A stretch of DNA of 64,000 nt from Bifidobacterium sp. ESL0732 (lineage in GTDB: Bacteria > Actinomycetota > Actinomycetes > Actinomycetales > Bifidobacteriaceae), in the NCBI RefSeq assembly GCF_029395535.1, contig NZ_CP113920.1, positions 868,001-932,000 of the forward strand, written 5' to 3'. The notes under the pieces were generated by a model. The model ran no database searches. It was not told the origin of the DNA and saw only the letters and a list, made by a program, of their open reading frames with translations. Both the position numbers and the translations under genes were made by a program. This document shows, piece by piece, positions 44,086 to 53,751 of the stretch. How positions within the stretch are numbered: the first letter of the stretch is position 1; each line of letters begins with the position of its first letter.

Positions 44086-44928
44086 ATGTCGGTGGCGTCC
44101 GGGAAAACAGTGTCGGCGGCATTTCGTGAGGCGTTTCCGCGTACCCTGCCGATTTGCGCCAGTTTCGTGCTGACCGGTCTTTCCTACGGGTTGTTGATGT
44201 TTTCCAAGGGATTCTCACTTGCCTACCCGGTCTGCATGGCGGCATTCATTTTTGCGGGGTCGATGGAATTCGTCACCATCGACCTGCTTTTGAGCGCCTT
44301 CAACCCGTTCGCCGCGTTTGTGATGACGCTGATGGTCAACAGCCGTCACTTTTTCTATGGTCTGGCGATGCTTCGTCCCTTCGGCGGACTGGGCTGGAAG
44401 AAACCTTTGCTTATTTTCTGGATGTGCGACGAGACGTTCGCCATCAATTCATCCGCCAAAGTGCCGAAAACGATCGATCATGGCTGGTTCATGCTTTGGG
44501 TCTCCGTACTTGACTACTGCTATTGGGTTGGCGGCGCCGCTCTGGGTTGGCTGATCGGCGGCATTCTGCCGTTTTCCACCAAAGGCGTCGAGTTCGCCAT
44601 GGTCGCCATGTTCGTTTCGATTCTCTTGGACCAATGGTCATCGTCACCGCACACTTTGCGCGGGCATATGCCGGCGTTGGTGGGCCTGGTGGTGTCGCTG
44701 GCCTGTCTGCTGGCCTTTGGCCCGAAGGATTTCATGTTGCCTGCGTTAGCGGGCATGCTGATTGTTTTCCTGTTTTTGCGTCCTTGGTTGGAGGAACTCA
44801 AGTCGGATTCGTCTGGTGATGGTGATTGCACTGAAAACCTTGGCATATATGAGGGAGGTAGCAAAGCCAACGACGGTGCTGTCGCACAAACGATGGCAGA
44901 TAGCCGTGAAAAGGAAGGCAAGCGATGA
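44086..44928 (+). CDS. azlC: AzlC-type branched-chain amino acid exporter, large subunit
   Basis: 280-residue membrane protein of the AzlC/BrnF family. AFREAFPRTLPICASFVLTGLSYGLLM, FAGSMEFVTIDLLLSAFNPFAAFVMTLMVNSRHFFYGLAML and CDETFAI are the diagnostic stretches. A polar C-terminal tail extends beyond the last helix. GGAGGA lies before ATG 44086. The stop overlaps the azlD start by 4 nt. The complex exports branched-chain amino acids. Confidence 0.93.
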   Translation: MSVASGKTVSAAFREAFPRTLPICASFVLTGLSYGLLMFSKGFSLAYPVCMAAFIFAGSMEFVTIDLLLSAFNPFAAFVMTLMVNSRHFFYGLAMLRPFGGLGWKKPLLIFWMCDETFAINSSAKVPKTIDHGWFMLWVSVLDYCYWVGGAALGWLIGGILPFSTKGVEFAMVAMFVSILLDQWSSSPHTLRGHMPALVGLVVSLACLLAFGPKDFMLPALAGMLIVFLFLRPWLEELKSDSSGDGDCTENLGIYEGGSKANDGAVAQTMADSREKEGKR

Positions 44929-45263
44929 TGACGATGAGCACGATGCAGTCCGTAATCACCATTGCCGTGGTTGTCTTCGCCACGATGGTCACACGTTTTA
45001 CGGTGTTCCTGCTGTTCCCCGATTCCAAAACGCCTCCTCGGCTCATCCGTTACCTGGGTGACGTGCTGCCATATGCGATGACCGGTATGTTGGTGGTCTA
45101 TTCGCTCAAAAACGTGTCGTTCGTCTCCGGTGACCACGGCATACCCATGCTCATCGCCATCGCGGTGCTTGTGCTGATATACCGCTGGCGACACAATTCG
45201 CTGTTGGCGATTTTCGCGAGCACTGTCCTCTATATGGTGCTGGTACAGACCGTGTTCGCCTGA
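44925..45263 (+). CDS. azlD: AzlD-type branched-chain amino acid exporter, small subunit
   Basis: 112 residues with three or four membrane helices: ITIAVVVFATMVTRFTVFLLFP, LIRYLGDVLPYAMTGMLVVYSLK, GIPMLIAIAVLVLIYRWRHNSLLAIFASTVLYMVLVQ. Typical AzlD/BrnE. It is translationally coupled to azlC through ATGA. Confidence 0.92.
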   Translation: MMTMSTMQSVITIAVVVFATMVTRFTVFLLFPDSKTPPRLIRYLGDVLPYAMTGMLVVYSLKNVSFVSGDHGIPMLIAIAVLVLIYRWRHNSLLAIFASTVLYMVLVQTVFA

Positions 45264-45305
45264 AATCCGCCTGTGACGGGCGACACCTTTCGCTACGATT
45301 GAGAC

Positions 45306-48300
45306 ATGTCCTTCTTTGACTTTTTCGGCGGGTTCCCGGACCCGCGCAACGGATCCAATCGTTATCGCCAGAACGATGATGACGACGACCCTACAATTTT
45401 GCATATCCATACCGACGGCGATGACGACGCCCAGTCTGGAAACAAACGCCCGAATTTCTCCGCAAGTGATTTCTGGCCGCCACGCAGTGGTAACCCGCGT
45501 CTGACACGTCGTCCGAACAAGCAGCCCAAAGGCACATCCAATGGGACGAAGGTCTTCATCGGTGTGGTCGTCGTTGTGGCGCTGATTCTGGCGTTGCTGT
45601 TCGGTCTTGATCACTTTGTCACCGACCTGATGTGGTTTGGGCAGCTCGGCTTCCAATCGGTCGTCTGGACACAACTTTGGACGAAGGTCGGCTTGTGGGT
45701 CGCCTTTGCTGTGCTCATGGCGCTGGTGAGCTACTTTGCCGCCACTATGGCCATCCGAAAGCGCCCGGATTCCGCCGACGGTTCCAAGATTCGCGTCCGA
45801 GGCGACGTTGTTGAAGTCGGCAAGTCAGTGAGCTCGAAATCCGCCAGGAAAGTGGCGGTAATCGTCTCGCTGATCGTCGGCCTGATTTTCGGCGCCCAGT
45901 TCAATTCGAACTGGTCCGAGGTTCTTTTGATGTTCCATGCCCAGCGGTTTGGAGTCACTGACCCACAGTTTGGTATTGATAATGGGTTCTACGTCTTCAT
46001 CCTTCCCGGTGTGAACCTTATGCTCTCCGCGCTGAGGATGCTGCTCTTCTTCGGCCTCCTGTTCTCGGTGATTACCCACTTCGCCATGGGCGGCATCCGC
46101 ATCACGATGCCGGTCAATGGCCACGGCATCATGACCATGACCAAATACGCGCGTCGTCAGATCAGTGTCTGGTTCATTCTCAATATGCTCGCCTGGTCCG
46201 TTCGTCAGGTCATCGGCGTCTTCAATACGCTTACCCAGAGCGGTAACCGTTTCACCGGTGCGGATTACACCACTGTGCACGCCAACGTGCCGGTGGCGTT
46301 CATTCTTGCCGCGCTGACAGCGATTCTTGGCGTTTTGCTCGGCATCTGGCTTATGCGTTCCCATTCCTTCGACGGCCCCGCCTCTCCGGATGTGCGTGTG
46401 GTGGCAGCCGTCAAGGCGTGGCGCGTGCCGATGATTGCCATCGCCGCCGTTGTGGTCGTGGCCATCGTGCTTGGCATGCTTTGGCCGATGCTCCTGCAGC
46501 GTTTCAAGGTCAGCCCTAACGAGCAGGAAATGGAATCGTCCTATATTGCACGCAACATCAAGGCGACCCAGCAGGCTTATGGCCTCGATAAGGTGAAGGT
46601 TGGCGGCTACAACGCCACCACTCATGGTCAATCCGGCGCGCTCGCAAGCGACCCGGAGACCACCGCGCAGATTCGTCTGCTTGATCCGGAAGTCATATCT
46701 CCGACGTTCAAGCAGTTGCAGCAGTCCAAGCAGTATTACATGTTTGCCGACTCGTTGGCGGTCGATAAGTACGATATCGATGGCAAGAGCCAGGACACCG
46801 TGATTGCTGCCCGCGAGCTTAACGTCAACGGCAACGACAACCGCAACTGGGTCAACGACCACACCGTCTTCACCCACGGCTATGGCGTCGTCGCCGCCTA
46901 TGGCAACAAGGTGACCACTGATGGCAACCCCGAGTTCTTCGAATCCGGCATACCCACTCAAGGCAAGCTGACCAAGTCCCAGCATTATGAGCCGCGCATT
47001 TACTTCTCGCCGAATTCACCGGAGTACTCCATCGTCGGTTCGCCGCAGGGCACCGCACCCTGGGAGTTCGATTACCCGAAGGGCTCCACCGGCGCCTCCA
47101 ACACGTTTGAAGGCAATGGTGGTCCGAAGGTCAACAACATGCTGACCCGTTTGCTTTATGCCATCCGCTTCGGCAGCGACCAGATCTTCTTCTCCGATCG
47201 TGTCACCTCGGATTCGCAGATTCTTTACGATCGCAGCCCGCGTGACCGCGTGGCCAAGGTGGCTCCGTACTTGACGCTTGATGGACGTGTTTATCCGGCG
47301 GTAGTCAACGGACGTGTGAAGTGGATTGTCGACGGCTATACGACTTCGGATGCCTATCCGTATTCACAGATGACCGACCTTGGCGTGGCCACTCAAGATT
47401 CGACCACCATCACTTCCAAGACGGTTCAAGGGCTCAATTCGCAGCCCGCCAACTACATCCGCAACTCAGTCAAGGCGACGGTCGATGCCTATGACGGTTC
47501 GGTCGACCTCTACACTTGGGATACGAAGGATCCGGTCATCAAGGCATGGCAGAAGATTTTCCCGGGTCAATACCACCCAATTTCCGATATCTCCGGCCAG
47601 CTGATGAGCCATCTGCGTTATCCGGAAAGCCTCTTCAAGGTGCAGCGCCAGCTGCTGGCCAAATACCACGTCACAAGCCCCGGCCAGTTCTTCTCTGGCG
47701 AGGACTTCTGGCAGACCCCGGTCGATCCCACCGAGGCCCAGGATGCCCAGCAACACGATGTGCTGCAGCCGCCGTATTATCTGACCCTTAAGACCGGCGG
47801 TTCCAAGCGGCCGCTCTTCTCGTTGACTTCCACCTACATTCCGGCAGGTAGCTCGACGCGTGAGATCTTGACCGGCTTCCTTTCAGTCGATTCCGACGCG
47901 GGGGATACCAAGGGCAAGATAGGGCCGAATTACGGCACGATACGATTGCAGGAGTTGCCGAAGGACGCCAATGTGCCGGGCCCTGGCCAGGCGCAAAACA
48001 ATTTCAACTCGAATGCTGACGTCTCCAAGGAACTGAACCTCCTGGGAACCGGCTCCACCAAGGTGGTGCGTGGCAACCTCCTGACACTGCCACTTGGTGG
48101 TGGATTGGTCTACGTCGAGCCCGTCTATGTCAAATCCAGCGGCGCCACCAGCTTCCCGCTTTTGAAGAAGATCCTCGTGGCCTTCGGCGATCAAGTCGGT
48201 TTCGCGGACACCTTGGACGAGGCACTCGATCAGGTCTTCGGCGGTGATTCCGGAGCTTCCGCAGGCGATGCCGAAAACAAGGGCGGTGCCGCGACCAGCG

Positions 48301-48560
48301 GTTCCTCCTCCGACAACTCTGCTACCCAAGGCGACACCTCTGGCAAGACCAATGGAACGAACGGCACTGCAGGTACGTCCGGTTCTTCCGGTGCGACTGC
48401 CAGCAACCCTGATTTGAAGGACGCCTTGAGCAAGGCAGGCCAGGCCATGAAGGACTCTGATGCCGCCATGAAGAAGGGCGACTGGGCCGCTTACGGCAAG
48501 GCCCAGCAGGAGCTCAACGACCAGCTGAACCGCGCCCTCCAGTTGGAAGGCCAACAATAA
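45306..48560 (+). CDS. UPF0182 family membrane protein
   Basis: 1084 residues. A polar N-terminus (1-75) precedes about seven membrane helices (80-400), beginning VFIGVVVVVALILALLFGLDHFVTDLMWFGQLGF. A large extracytoplasmic domain (about 410-980) follows with conserved PYLTLDGRVYPAVVNGRVKWIVDGYTTSDAYPYSQ and AYDGSVDLYTWDTKDPVIKAWQKIFPG. The end is a Gly/Ser/Asn-rich linker and a charged helix. Ubiquitous in actinobacteria; no function is established. Confidence 0.93.
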   Translation: MSFFDFFGGFPDPRNGSNRYRQNDDDDDPTILHIHTDGDDDAQSGNKRPNFSASDFWPPRSGNPRLTRRPNKQPKGTSNGTKVFIGVVVVVALILALLFGLDHFVTDLMWFGQLGFQSVVWTQLWTKVGLWVAFAVLMALVSYFAATMAIRKRPDSADGSKIRVRGDVVEVGKSVSSKSARKVAVIVSLIVGLIFGAQFNSNWSEVLLMFHAQRFGVTDPQFGIDNGFYVFILPGVNLMLSALRMLLFFGLLFSVITHFAMGGIRITMPVNGHGIMTMTKYARRQISVWFILNMLAWSVRQVIGVFNTLTQSGNRFTGADYTTVHANVPVAFILAALTAILGVLLGIWLMRSHSFDGPASPDVRVVAAVKAWRVPMIAIAAVVVVAIVLGMLWPMLLQRFKVSPNEQEMESSYIARNIKATQQAYGLDKVKVGGYNATTHGQSGALASDPETTAQIRLLDPEVISPTFKQLQQSKQYYMFADSLAVDKYDIDGKSQDTVIAARELNVNGNDNRNWVNDHTVFTHGYGVVAAYGNKVTTDGNPEFFESGIPTQGKLTKSQHYEPRIYFSPNSPEYSIVGSPQGTAPWEFDYPKGSTGASNTFEGNGGPKVNNMLTRLLYAIRFGSDQIFFSDRVTSDSQILYDRSPRDRVAKVAPYLTLDGRVYPAVVNGRVKWIVDGYTTSDAYPYSQMTDLGVATQDSTTITSKTVQGLNSQPANYIRNSVKATVDAYDGSVDLYTWDTKDPVIKAWQKIFPGQYHPISDISGQLMSHLRYPESLFKVQRQLLAKYHVTSPGQFFSGEDFWQTPVDPTEAQDAQQHDVLQPPYYLTLKTGGSKRPLFSLTSTYIPAGSSTREILTGFLSVDSDAGDTKGKIGPNYGTIRLQELPKDANVPGPGQAQNNFNSNADVSKELNLLGTGSTKVVRGNLLTLPLGGGLVYVEPVYVKSSGATSFPLLKKILVAFGDQVGFADTLDEALDQVFGGDSGASAGDAENKGGAATSGSSSDNSATQGDTSGKTNGTNGTAGTSGSSGATASNPDLKDALSKAGQAMKDSDAAMKKGDWAAYGKAQQELNDQLNRALQLEGQQ

Positions 48561-48586
48561 GCCGCTAAACCGGCTAAGCTATTATG

Positions 48587-48636
48587 ACGGCGTTGTGTGA
48601 GCAGCAATATCTCGGTGCTGTTCATACAACGCCGTT
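48587..48636 (+). terminator. Terminator after the UPF0182 gene
   Basis: ACGGCGTTGT pairs with ACAACGCCGT, with an inner GCAGCA/TGCTG pairing, about 27 bp after the stop. Confidence 0.8.
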
Positions 48637-48698
48637 ACTATATTCAATCAATAAGTCTTAGAAATTAAAAAAGCGTGGAAGCGAAACGAGGAGTAGCC

Positions 48699-49190
48699 AT
48701 GATTCGAGCGGCGGAGGACAGCGATTTGCAGGTAATCACCGATATCTACAATGAGGCGGTTATCGCTGGCGGATCCACGGCCGATCTAAAGCCGCGAACC
48801 CTCGAGCAGCGCCGCGAATGGGTGGCCGAGCATGAACCACGCCGCGATTTTCCTGTGGTCGTCTTGGAAGATCGGTACGGGAAAGTAGTCGGTTTCGGTT
48901 CCTTGTCGCGTTTCCATCCTCGTGCCGGCTACGACGGCGTGGTCGAGTTGAGCTATTACATCGCCACCGCCGCGCAGTATCAAGGATATGGCACCGAAAT
49001 GGTCTCCTGGCTCATTGGCAAAGCCAAGGAACTTGGCAATCGCAAGGCCATCGGTCTGATTTTCGCCAGCAACACTGGCTCCATCGCCCTGATGAAGCAT
49101 TTTGGTTTTACCCGCTATGGTTTTCTACCCAAGGCCTGCTGGGACGGCCACGGCTATCTCGACATGTCCTACTGGTATCTCGATCTGTGA
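48699..49190 (+). CDS. GNAT-family N-acetyltransferase
   Basis: 163 residues of the phosphinothricin-acetyltransferase-like type: IRAAEDSDLQVITDIYNEAV, VELSYYIATAAQYQGYGTEMVSWLI (acetyl-CoA pyrophosphate loop QGYGT) and IFASNTGSIALMKHFGFTRYGFLPKACW. Acetylates a small molecule or amino acid; the substrate is not deducible. ATG 48699 follows GAGGAG at 5 nt. Confidence 0.9.
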   Translation: MIRAAEDSDLQVITDIYNEAVIAGGSTADLKPRTLEQRREWVAEHEPRRDFPVVVLEDRYGKVVGFGSLSRFHPRAGYDGVVELSYYIATAAQYQGYGTEMVSWLIGKAKELGNRKAIGLIFASNTGSIALMKHFGFTRYGFLPKACWDGHGYLDMSYWYLDL

Positions 49191-49380
49191 TGTAGCTATA
49201 ATCATTCTTCCGTCGTTGCGTTCGTCGTTAGGCGTAGCCAAGCGTCGGTTGGAATCGGTATGATTGATATCAGGTAACCGCATTTTCGGTGCATTTTGTC
49301 ATGCCCGGATTGAGGTGGTTGATATGAATGAACCTGATATATCGCTTGTATATCACTGACGAGAAGGAACGTAGCACGAG

Positions 49381-49980
49381 ATGGCATCACAATTCTGGCT
49401 GATTGCGGGACTGGGCAACCCCGGCAAGAAATACGAGGGCACCCGCCACAATATGGGGTTCATGGTCGCCGACGTGCTGGCGGAACGCTGGTCCGTGTCT
49501 TTCGGCGATCATAAGGGATTGGCTGATTTGGGCAAAGGTGTGATGAATCTCAGCGGCAGAAGCCTCAAGTTCTTCCTTACCAAGCCGTTGACTTATATGA
49601 ACGATTCCGGAGATGCGGTTTCGTCCATTTCTACCTATTACGACATCGACCCAAAACGGATTATTGCCATCCACGACGATATGGACCTCGATTTCGGGCG
49701 GATTAAGGTCAAGGCCGGTGGCTCGGCGGGCGGGCACAACGGTATCCGTTCCATCGACAAATCTCTGGGAACCAACAAGTATTCACGCGTCCGCATGGGT
49801 ACCGGTCACGCTGCTCGTGGACCACACGCCCATGAGAACACGGTCAACTGGGTACTCGGAGGTTTTTCCGCGCAGCAACGCAACGAACTGCCCGAATTCC
49901 TCGCGGATGGTGCCGACGCAGTGGAAACTATCATGTTCGAGGGCATGAGTGAGGCGCAGGAGCGGTTCAATGGCCGCTGA
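49381..49980 (+). CDS. pth: Peptidyl-tRNA hydrolase
   Basis: Cleaves peptidyl-tRNA released from stalled ribosomes. GLGNPGKKYEGTRHNMGFM contains catalytic His23; LTYMNDSGDAV, HDDMDLDFGRIKVKAGGSAGGHNGIRSI and RVRMGTGHA complete the family set. 199 residues, normal. It overlaps mfd by 11 bp, the conserved actinobacterial pth-mfd order. Confidence 0.96.
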   Translation: MASQFWLIAGLGNPGKKYEGTRHNMGFMVADVLAERWSVSFGDHKGLADLGKGVMNLSGRSLKFFLTKPLTYMNDSGDAVSSISTYYDIDPKRIIAIHDDMDLDFGRIKVKAGGSAGGHNGIRSIDKSLGTNKYSRVRMGTGHAARGPHAHENTVNWVLGGFSAQQRNELPEFLADGADAVETIMFEGMSEAQERFNGR

Positions 49981-52900
49981 AGCGAAAGGCCGTTTCGCAA
50001 AAGTATCGAAACATAATATCAGTAACAGCAAGGATAAAGCAGAAACGTCTTCATCAAATTCAACAACCAAACCGGTGAAAAAATCGGGTCAAAACACGAA
50101 ACAGGAGCCGCAAGCCCATGATATGTCCGGTTCGCTTGCCCGATTTCTGCCGCGTCTTGACGATGACGAAGCATTCCGGGACCTGCTGGCCGGTGAGATC
50201 GAAGCTCCGGTTGGTGCGGCCGATCAGGCGCTGACTGTCGGCGCTCCTGAGGGTATCAGGCCGGCGATTGCGGCCGCGCGTGCACAATATTCCTCCGTGG
50301 TGATGGTCGTGTCTTCGAGCCGTGAGGCCGAGGAGACCGTCAATTCCATCCGTTCGTGGTACGGGGGAGATCTTGGCGAAGTAAGCCAACTCGAGGCTTG
50401 GGAAACGCTGCCGCACGAACGCCTTTCGCCGCGTGCCGACACCGTGGCTAGCCGCATGGCCGTCTTCCGTAAGCTCTGTCATCCGAAAGATGGCAGCGAA
50501 ATGTTCGGCCCGATTCGCATTCTCGTCATGCCGGTACGCTCGCTGATTCAGCCGGTGGTGTCCGGTTTGGGCGACGTGGAGCCGTTGGTGTTCAAGGTCG
50601 GCAGGGAGATTCCACTGGACGAGGTTTCCGCACGATTGGTCGAAAACGCCTATACCCGCGTCGATCTGGTCGTCAACCGCGGCGAATTCGCGGTGCGTGG
50701 CGGAATCGTCGACGTGTTCCCACCGACCCTACCGCACCCGGTGCGTATCGAATTCTTCGGCGATGAAATCGACACCATCAAGGAATTTCACGCCTCCGAT
50801 CAGCGCACCTACGGTGATGGCATCGATGTTGTCTGGGCTACGCCGTGCCGCGAGCTACAGCTCACCGACAAGGTGCGTGCCCGTGCCAAGTCGTTGATCG
50901 GCCGGATACCCAATGCCGACGACATGCTGCAATCCATCGCTGACTCCATCCCGGTGGAAGGCATGGAATCCCTGATTCCTGCGCTGATTGACGATATGCA
51001 ACCGGTGGCCACAATGCTGCCCAAGGATGCGGTCATCATGCTTTCCGACCCTGAAAAGCTGCGCCGCGCCGCCGCCGACCTCGCCAAAACAGCCAACGAA
51101 TTCCTCGCCGCCAGCTGGCATGTGGCCGCCAGCGGTCACGGGGCAGGTGCGCCTATCAGCTTCGATCAGGCGAGTTTCCTCGATTTCGACGAGACGATTC
51201 GTTCGCTGGAATTTTCCAACCATGAAGTGTGGCGGCTCACCAGTTTCGGCATCGACAAGACCATGGCTGGTCACGTCCAGCTCGATGCGTCGGTTCCCGA
51301 AGAGTATCGCGGTGACGAAAAGCGTGCCAAGACAGGCGTCGAAGGGCTTATTGACGACGGTTTTGAGGTAACCATTACGGCCGCTGCCAACGGCACGTTG
51401 TCACGTTTGAAGCGCGCGCTCGGCCAAACAGGTGTGACACGTTTCGATACCGTGCGCTCCCAGGCCATGGATGGTTTCATCGATTCCGCCGCTAAATTCG
51501 CGTTGCTTACCGAACGTGACCTGACCGGTAAGACCAGCGCCGTCGCCCAGCAGAAGACCCACCGTCGCCGTCATAAGGCTATTGACTTGATGGAGCTCAA
51601 AGCCGGCGATTACATCGTCCACGAACAGCACGGCATCGGCCGGTTTGTCGAGATGCGCCAGCGCACTACCGGTGTCGGCGCGAACCGTGCCACCCGCGAA
51701 TACCTGGTCATCGAATATGCTCCGTCCAAACGCAACGCGCCACCGGACAAGCTTTTCATCCCCACCGACCAGCTCGATCAGGTCTCCAAATACATCGGTG
51801 CTGACAAGCCCAAACTCAACAAGCTCGGCGGCTCCGACTGGGCCCAGACTAAGGCCAAGGCGCGCAAACATGTCCACGAGATTGCCGACGACTTGGTCAA
51901 GCTCTACTCCGCTCGGCAGCAGGCCAAGGGCTTCGCGTTCAGTCCCGACACCCCCTGGCAAAAGGAGCTGGAGGATTCCTTCCCGTATCAGGAGACGGCC
52001 GATCAGCTCACCACCATCGACGAGGTCAAGGCCGACATGGAAAAGCCCGTGCCGATGGATCGCCTGATCTGCGGCGACGTCGGCTTCGGTAAGACGGAAA
52101 TCGCCGTGCGTGCTGCGTTCAAGGCCGTCCAAGACGGCAAACAGGTGGCCATTCTGGCACCGACCACGCTTCTGGTGCAGCAACACTACGAGACGTTCAC
52201 CGAACGCTACGAGGGTTTTCCGGTGGATGTCGCAGCGATGAGCCGGTTCCAGACCAAAAAGGAGATCGACGAGACGCTGAAGGGTCTCGAATCCGGCAAG
52301 GTCGATGTCGTTATCGGCACCCACAAGCTCTTGAATCCGAAAATCAAGTTCAAGGATCTGGGCCTTCTGATCATCGACGAGGAGCAGCGTTTCGGCGTCG
52401 AACATAAGGAGACCCTCAAGGCCCTGCGTACCAACATAGACGTGCTCTCGCTTTCCGCCACACCAATCCCAAGAACGCTGGAAATGGCCGTCACCGGCAT
52501 CCGCGAGATGTCGACGCTGGCCACGCCGCCTGAGGACCGTTTGCCGGTGCTCACCTACGTCGGCGCCTACGAGGATGCTCAGGTCACCGCCGCTATTCGT
52601 CGTGAGCTCTTGCGCGGTGGTCAGGTCTTCTACGTCCATAACCGTGTCAACGACATCGACAAGGTGGCAGCCAAGATCCACGATCTGGTGCCCGAGGCGA
52701 AAATCGGCATCGCCCACGGCAAGATGGGGGAGAAACAGCTCGACAACATCATCCAGGACTTCTGGCATCGTGACATCGACGTGCTGGTATGCACCACGAT
52801 CATCGAAACCGGTCTTGATATCACCAACGCCAACACGCTGATTGTCGATCACGCCGACCGTTTCGGCTTAAGTCAGCTCCATCAGCTGCGAGGCCGTGTG

Positions 52901-53641
52901 GGCCGTGGCCGCGAACGTGCATACGCTTACTTCCTTTACGACCCGAGTAAGCCGATGACCCAGCAGTCACACGACCGTCTGGCCACCATCGCGCAGAACA
53001 CGGCGCTCGGAAGCGGTTTCGACGTGGCGATGAAGGATCTTGAACTGCGCGGAACCGGCAACCTTCTGGGCGGTGAGCAGAGCGGCCATATCGAGGGCGT
53101 CGGCTTCGACCTGTACGTGCGTATGGTTTCCGATGCCGTCGAGAAATACAAGGAGCCGGAACGTAGAGAATCCGTCGCCGTCACCATCGACCTACCCATC
53201 GAGGCTTCGATTCCGGTCGATTACATCGATTCGGATAAGCTTCGCCTCGAAGCCTACCGCAAGTTGGCCAGCGCGCGCACTGAAGATGATCTCACCGAGC
53301 TGCGAGAGGAACTTACCGACCGTTACGGCCCGTTGCCGGAGGAATTCGACACGCTGTTCGACGTCGCCAGACTTCGCAGCAAGGCTCGTGCGCTCGGCAT
53401 CAGCGAAATCGTCACCCAAGGCAACCGTGTGCGCATCGCCAAGATTGACCCGCCGGAATCGTTGCAAATGCGGCTCTCGCGTATCTACAAGGGCTCGCAA
53501 TACCGTCCGGTCACTCATACGTTGCTCATCCCCGCACCCTTCGGCGAAACGCTTGGCGGCAAGCCGATGACCAGCCCCGAGGTAATGGGCTGGACCGACC
53601 AACTGCTTGAAGATCTGGCGTGGCACGGAGGTTCGCGCTAA
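49970..53641 (+). CDS. mfd: Transcription-repair coupling factor
   Basis: Displaces stalled RNA polymerase and recruits UvrA. About 1223 residues. Order: a polar N-terminal extension of about 45 residues, a UvrB-like module (LEAWETLPHERLSPRADTVASRMAVF), and the polymerase-interaction domain (LKAGDYIVHEQHGIGRFVEMRQ). The RecG-like translocase follows, with Walker A GDVGFGKTEIAVRAAFKA, Walker B DEEQRFGV, SATPIPRTLEMA, TTIIETGLDITNANTLIVDHADRFGLSQLHQLRGRVGRG. The C-terminal TRCF domain is last. ATG 49970 has CAGGAG 7 nt upstream. Confidence 0.96.
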   Translation: MAAEAKGRFAKVSKHNISNSKDKAETSSSNSTTKPVKKSGQNTKQEPQAHDMSGSLARFLPRLDDDEAFRDLLAGEIEAPVGAADQALTVGAPEGIRPAIAAARAQYSSVVMVVSSSREAEETVNSIRSWYGGDLGEVSQLEAWETLPHERLSPRADTVASRMAVFRKLCHPKDGSEMFGPIRILVMPVRSLIQPVVSGLGDVEPLVFKVGREIPLDEVSARLVENAYTRVDLVVNRGEFAVRGGIVDVFPPTLPHPVRIEFFGDEIDTIKEFHASDQRTYGDGIDVVWATPCRELQLTDKVRARAKSLIGRIPNADDMLQSIADSIPVEGMESLIPALIDDMQPVATMLPKDAVIMLSDPEKLRRAAADLAKTANEFLAASWHVAASGHGAGAPISFDQASFLDFDETIRSLEFSNHEVWRLTSFGIDKTMAGHVQLDASVPEEYRGDEKRAKTGVEGLIDDGFEVTITAAANGTLSRLKRALGQTGVTRFDTVRSQAMDGFIDSAAKFALLTERDLTGKTSAVAQQKTHRRRHKAIDLMELKAGDYIVHEQHGIGRFVEMRQRTTGVGANRATREYLVIEYAPSKRNAPPDKLFIPTDQLDQVSKYIGADKPKLNKLGGSDWAQTKAKARKHVHEIADDLVKLYSARQQAKGFAFSPDTPWQKELEDSFPYQETADQLTTIDEVKADMEKPVPMDRLICGDVGFGKTEIAVRAAFKAVQDGKQVAILAPTTLLVQQHYETFTERYEGFPVDVAAMSRFQTKKEIDETLKGLESGKVDVVIGTHKLLNPKIKFKDLGLLIIDEEQRFGVEHKETLKALRTNIDVLSLSATPIPRTLEMAVTGIREMSTLATPPEDRLPVLTYVGAYEDAQVTAAIRRELLRGGQVFYVHNRVNDIDKVAAKIHDLVPEAKIGIAHGKMGEKQLDNIIQDFWHRDIDVLVCTTIIETGLDITNANTLIVDHADRFGLSQLHQLRGRVGRGRERAYAYFLYDPSKPMTQQSHDRLATIAQNTALGSGFDVAMKDLELRGTGNLLGGEQSGHIEGVGFDLYVRMVSDAVEKYKEPERRESVAVTIDLPIEASIPVDYIDSDKLRLEAYRKLASARTEDDLTELREELTDRYGPLPEEFDTLFDVARLRSKARALGISEIVTQGNRVRIAKIDPPESLQMRLSRIYKGSQYRPVTHTLLIPAPFGETLGGKPMTSPEVMGWTDQLLEDLAWHGGSR

Positions 53642-53700
53642 GGCCAGGCATCATTGGCAATACAGTAAAACGGATAAAAAATGTTGTGTGGTATATAGGC

Positions 53701-53727
53701 GATTTCGGAGGTATCGGAGTCGAAATC
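53701..53727. terminator. Hairpin between convergent mfd and the ABC ATPase gene
   Basis: GATTTCG pairs with CGAAATC around a 13-nt loop. Modest stability, in the 110-bp gap between the two stops. Confidence 0.45.
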
Positions 53728-53751
53728 ACCGTTTGCCAAACAGTCGGTAAG

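Noticed and set aside
44520..45674. 384-codon minus-strand frame across azlC, azlD and the UPF0182 start
   Set aside because: It overlaps three well-supported genes and contains no recognisable protein family.
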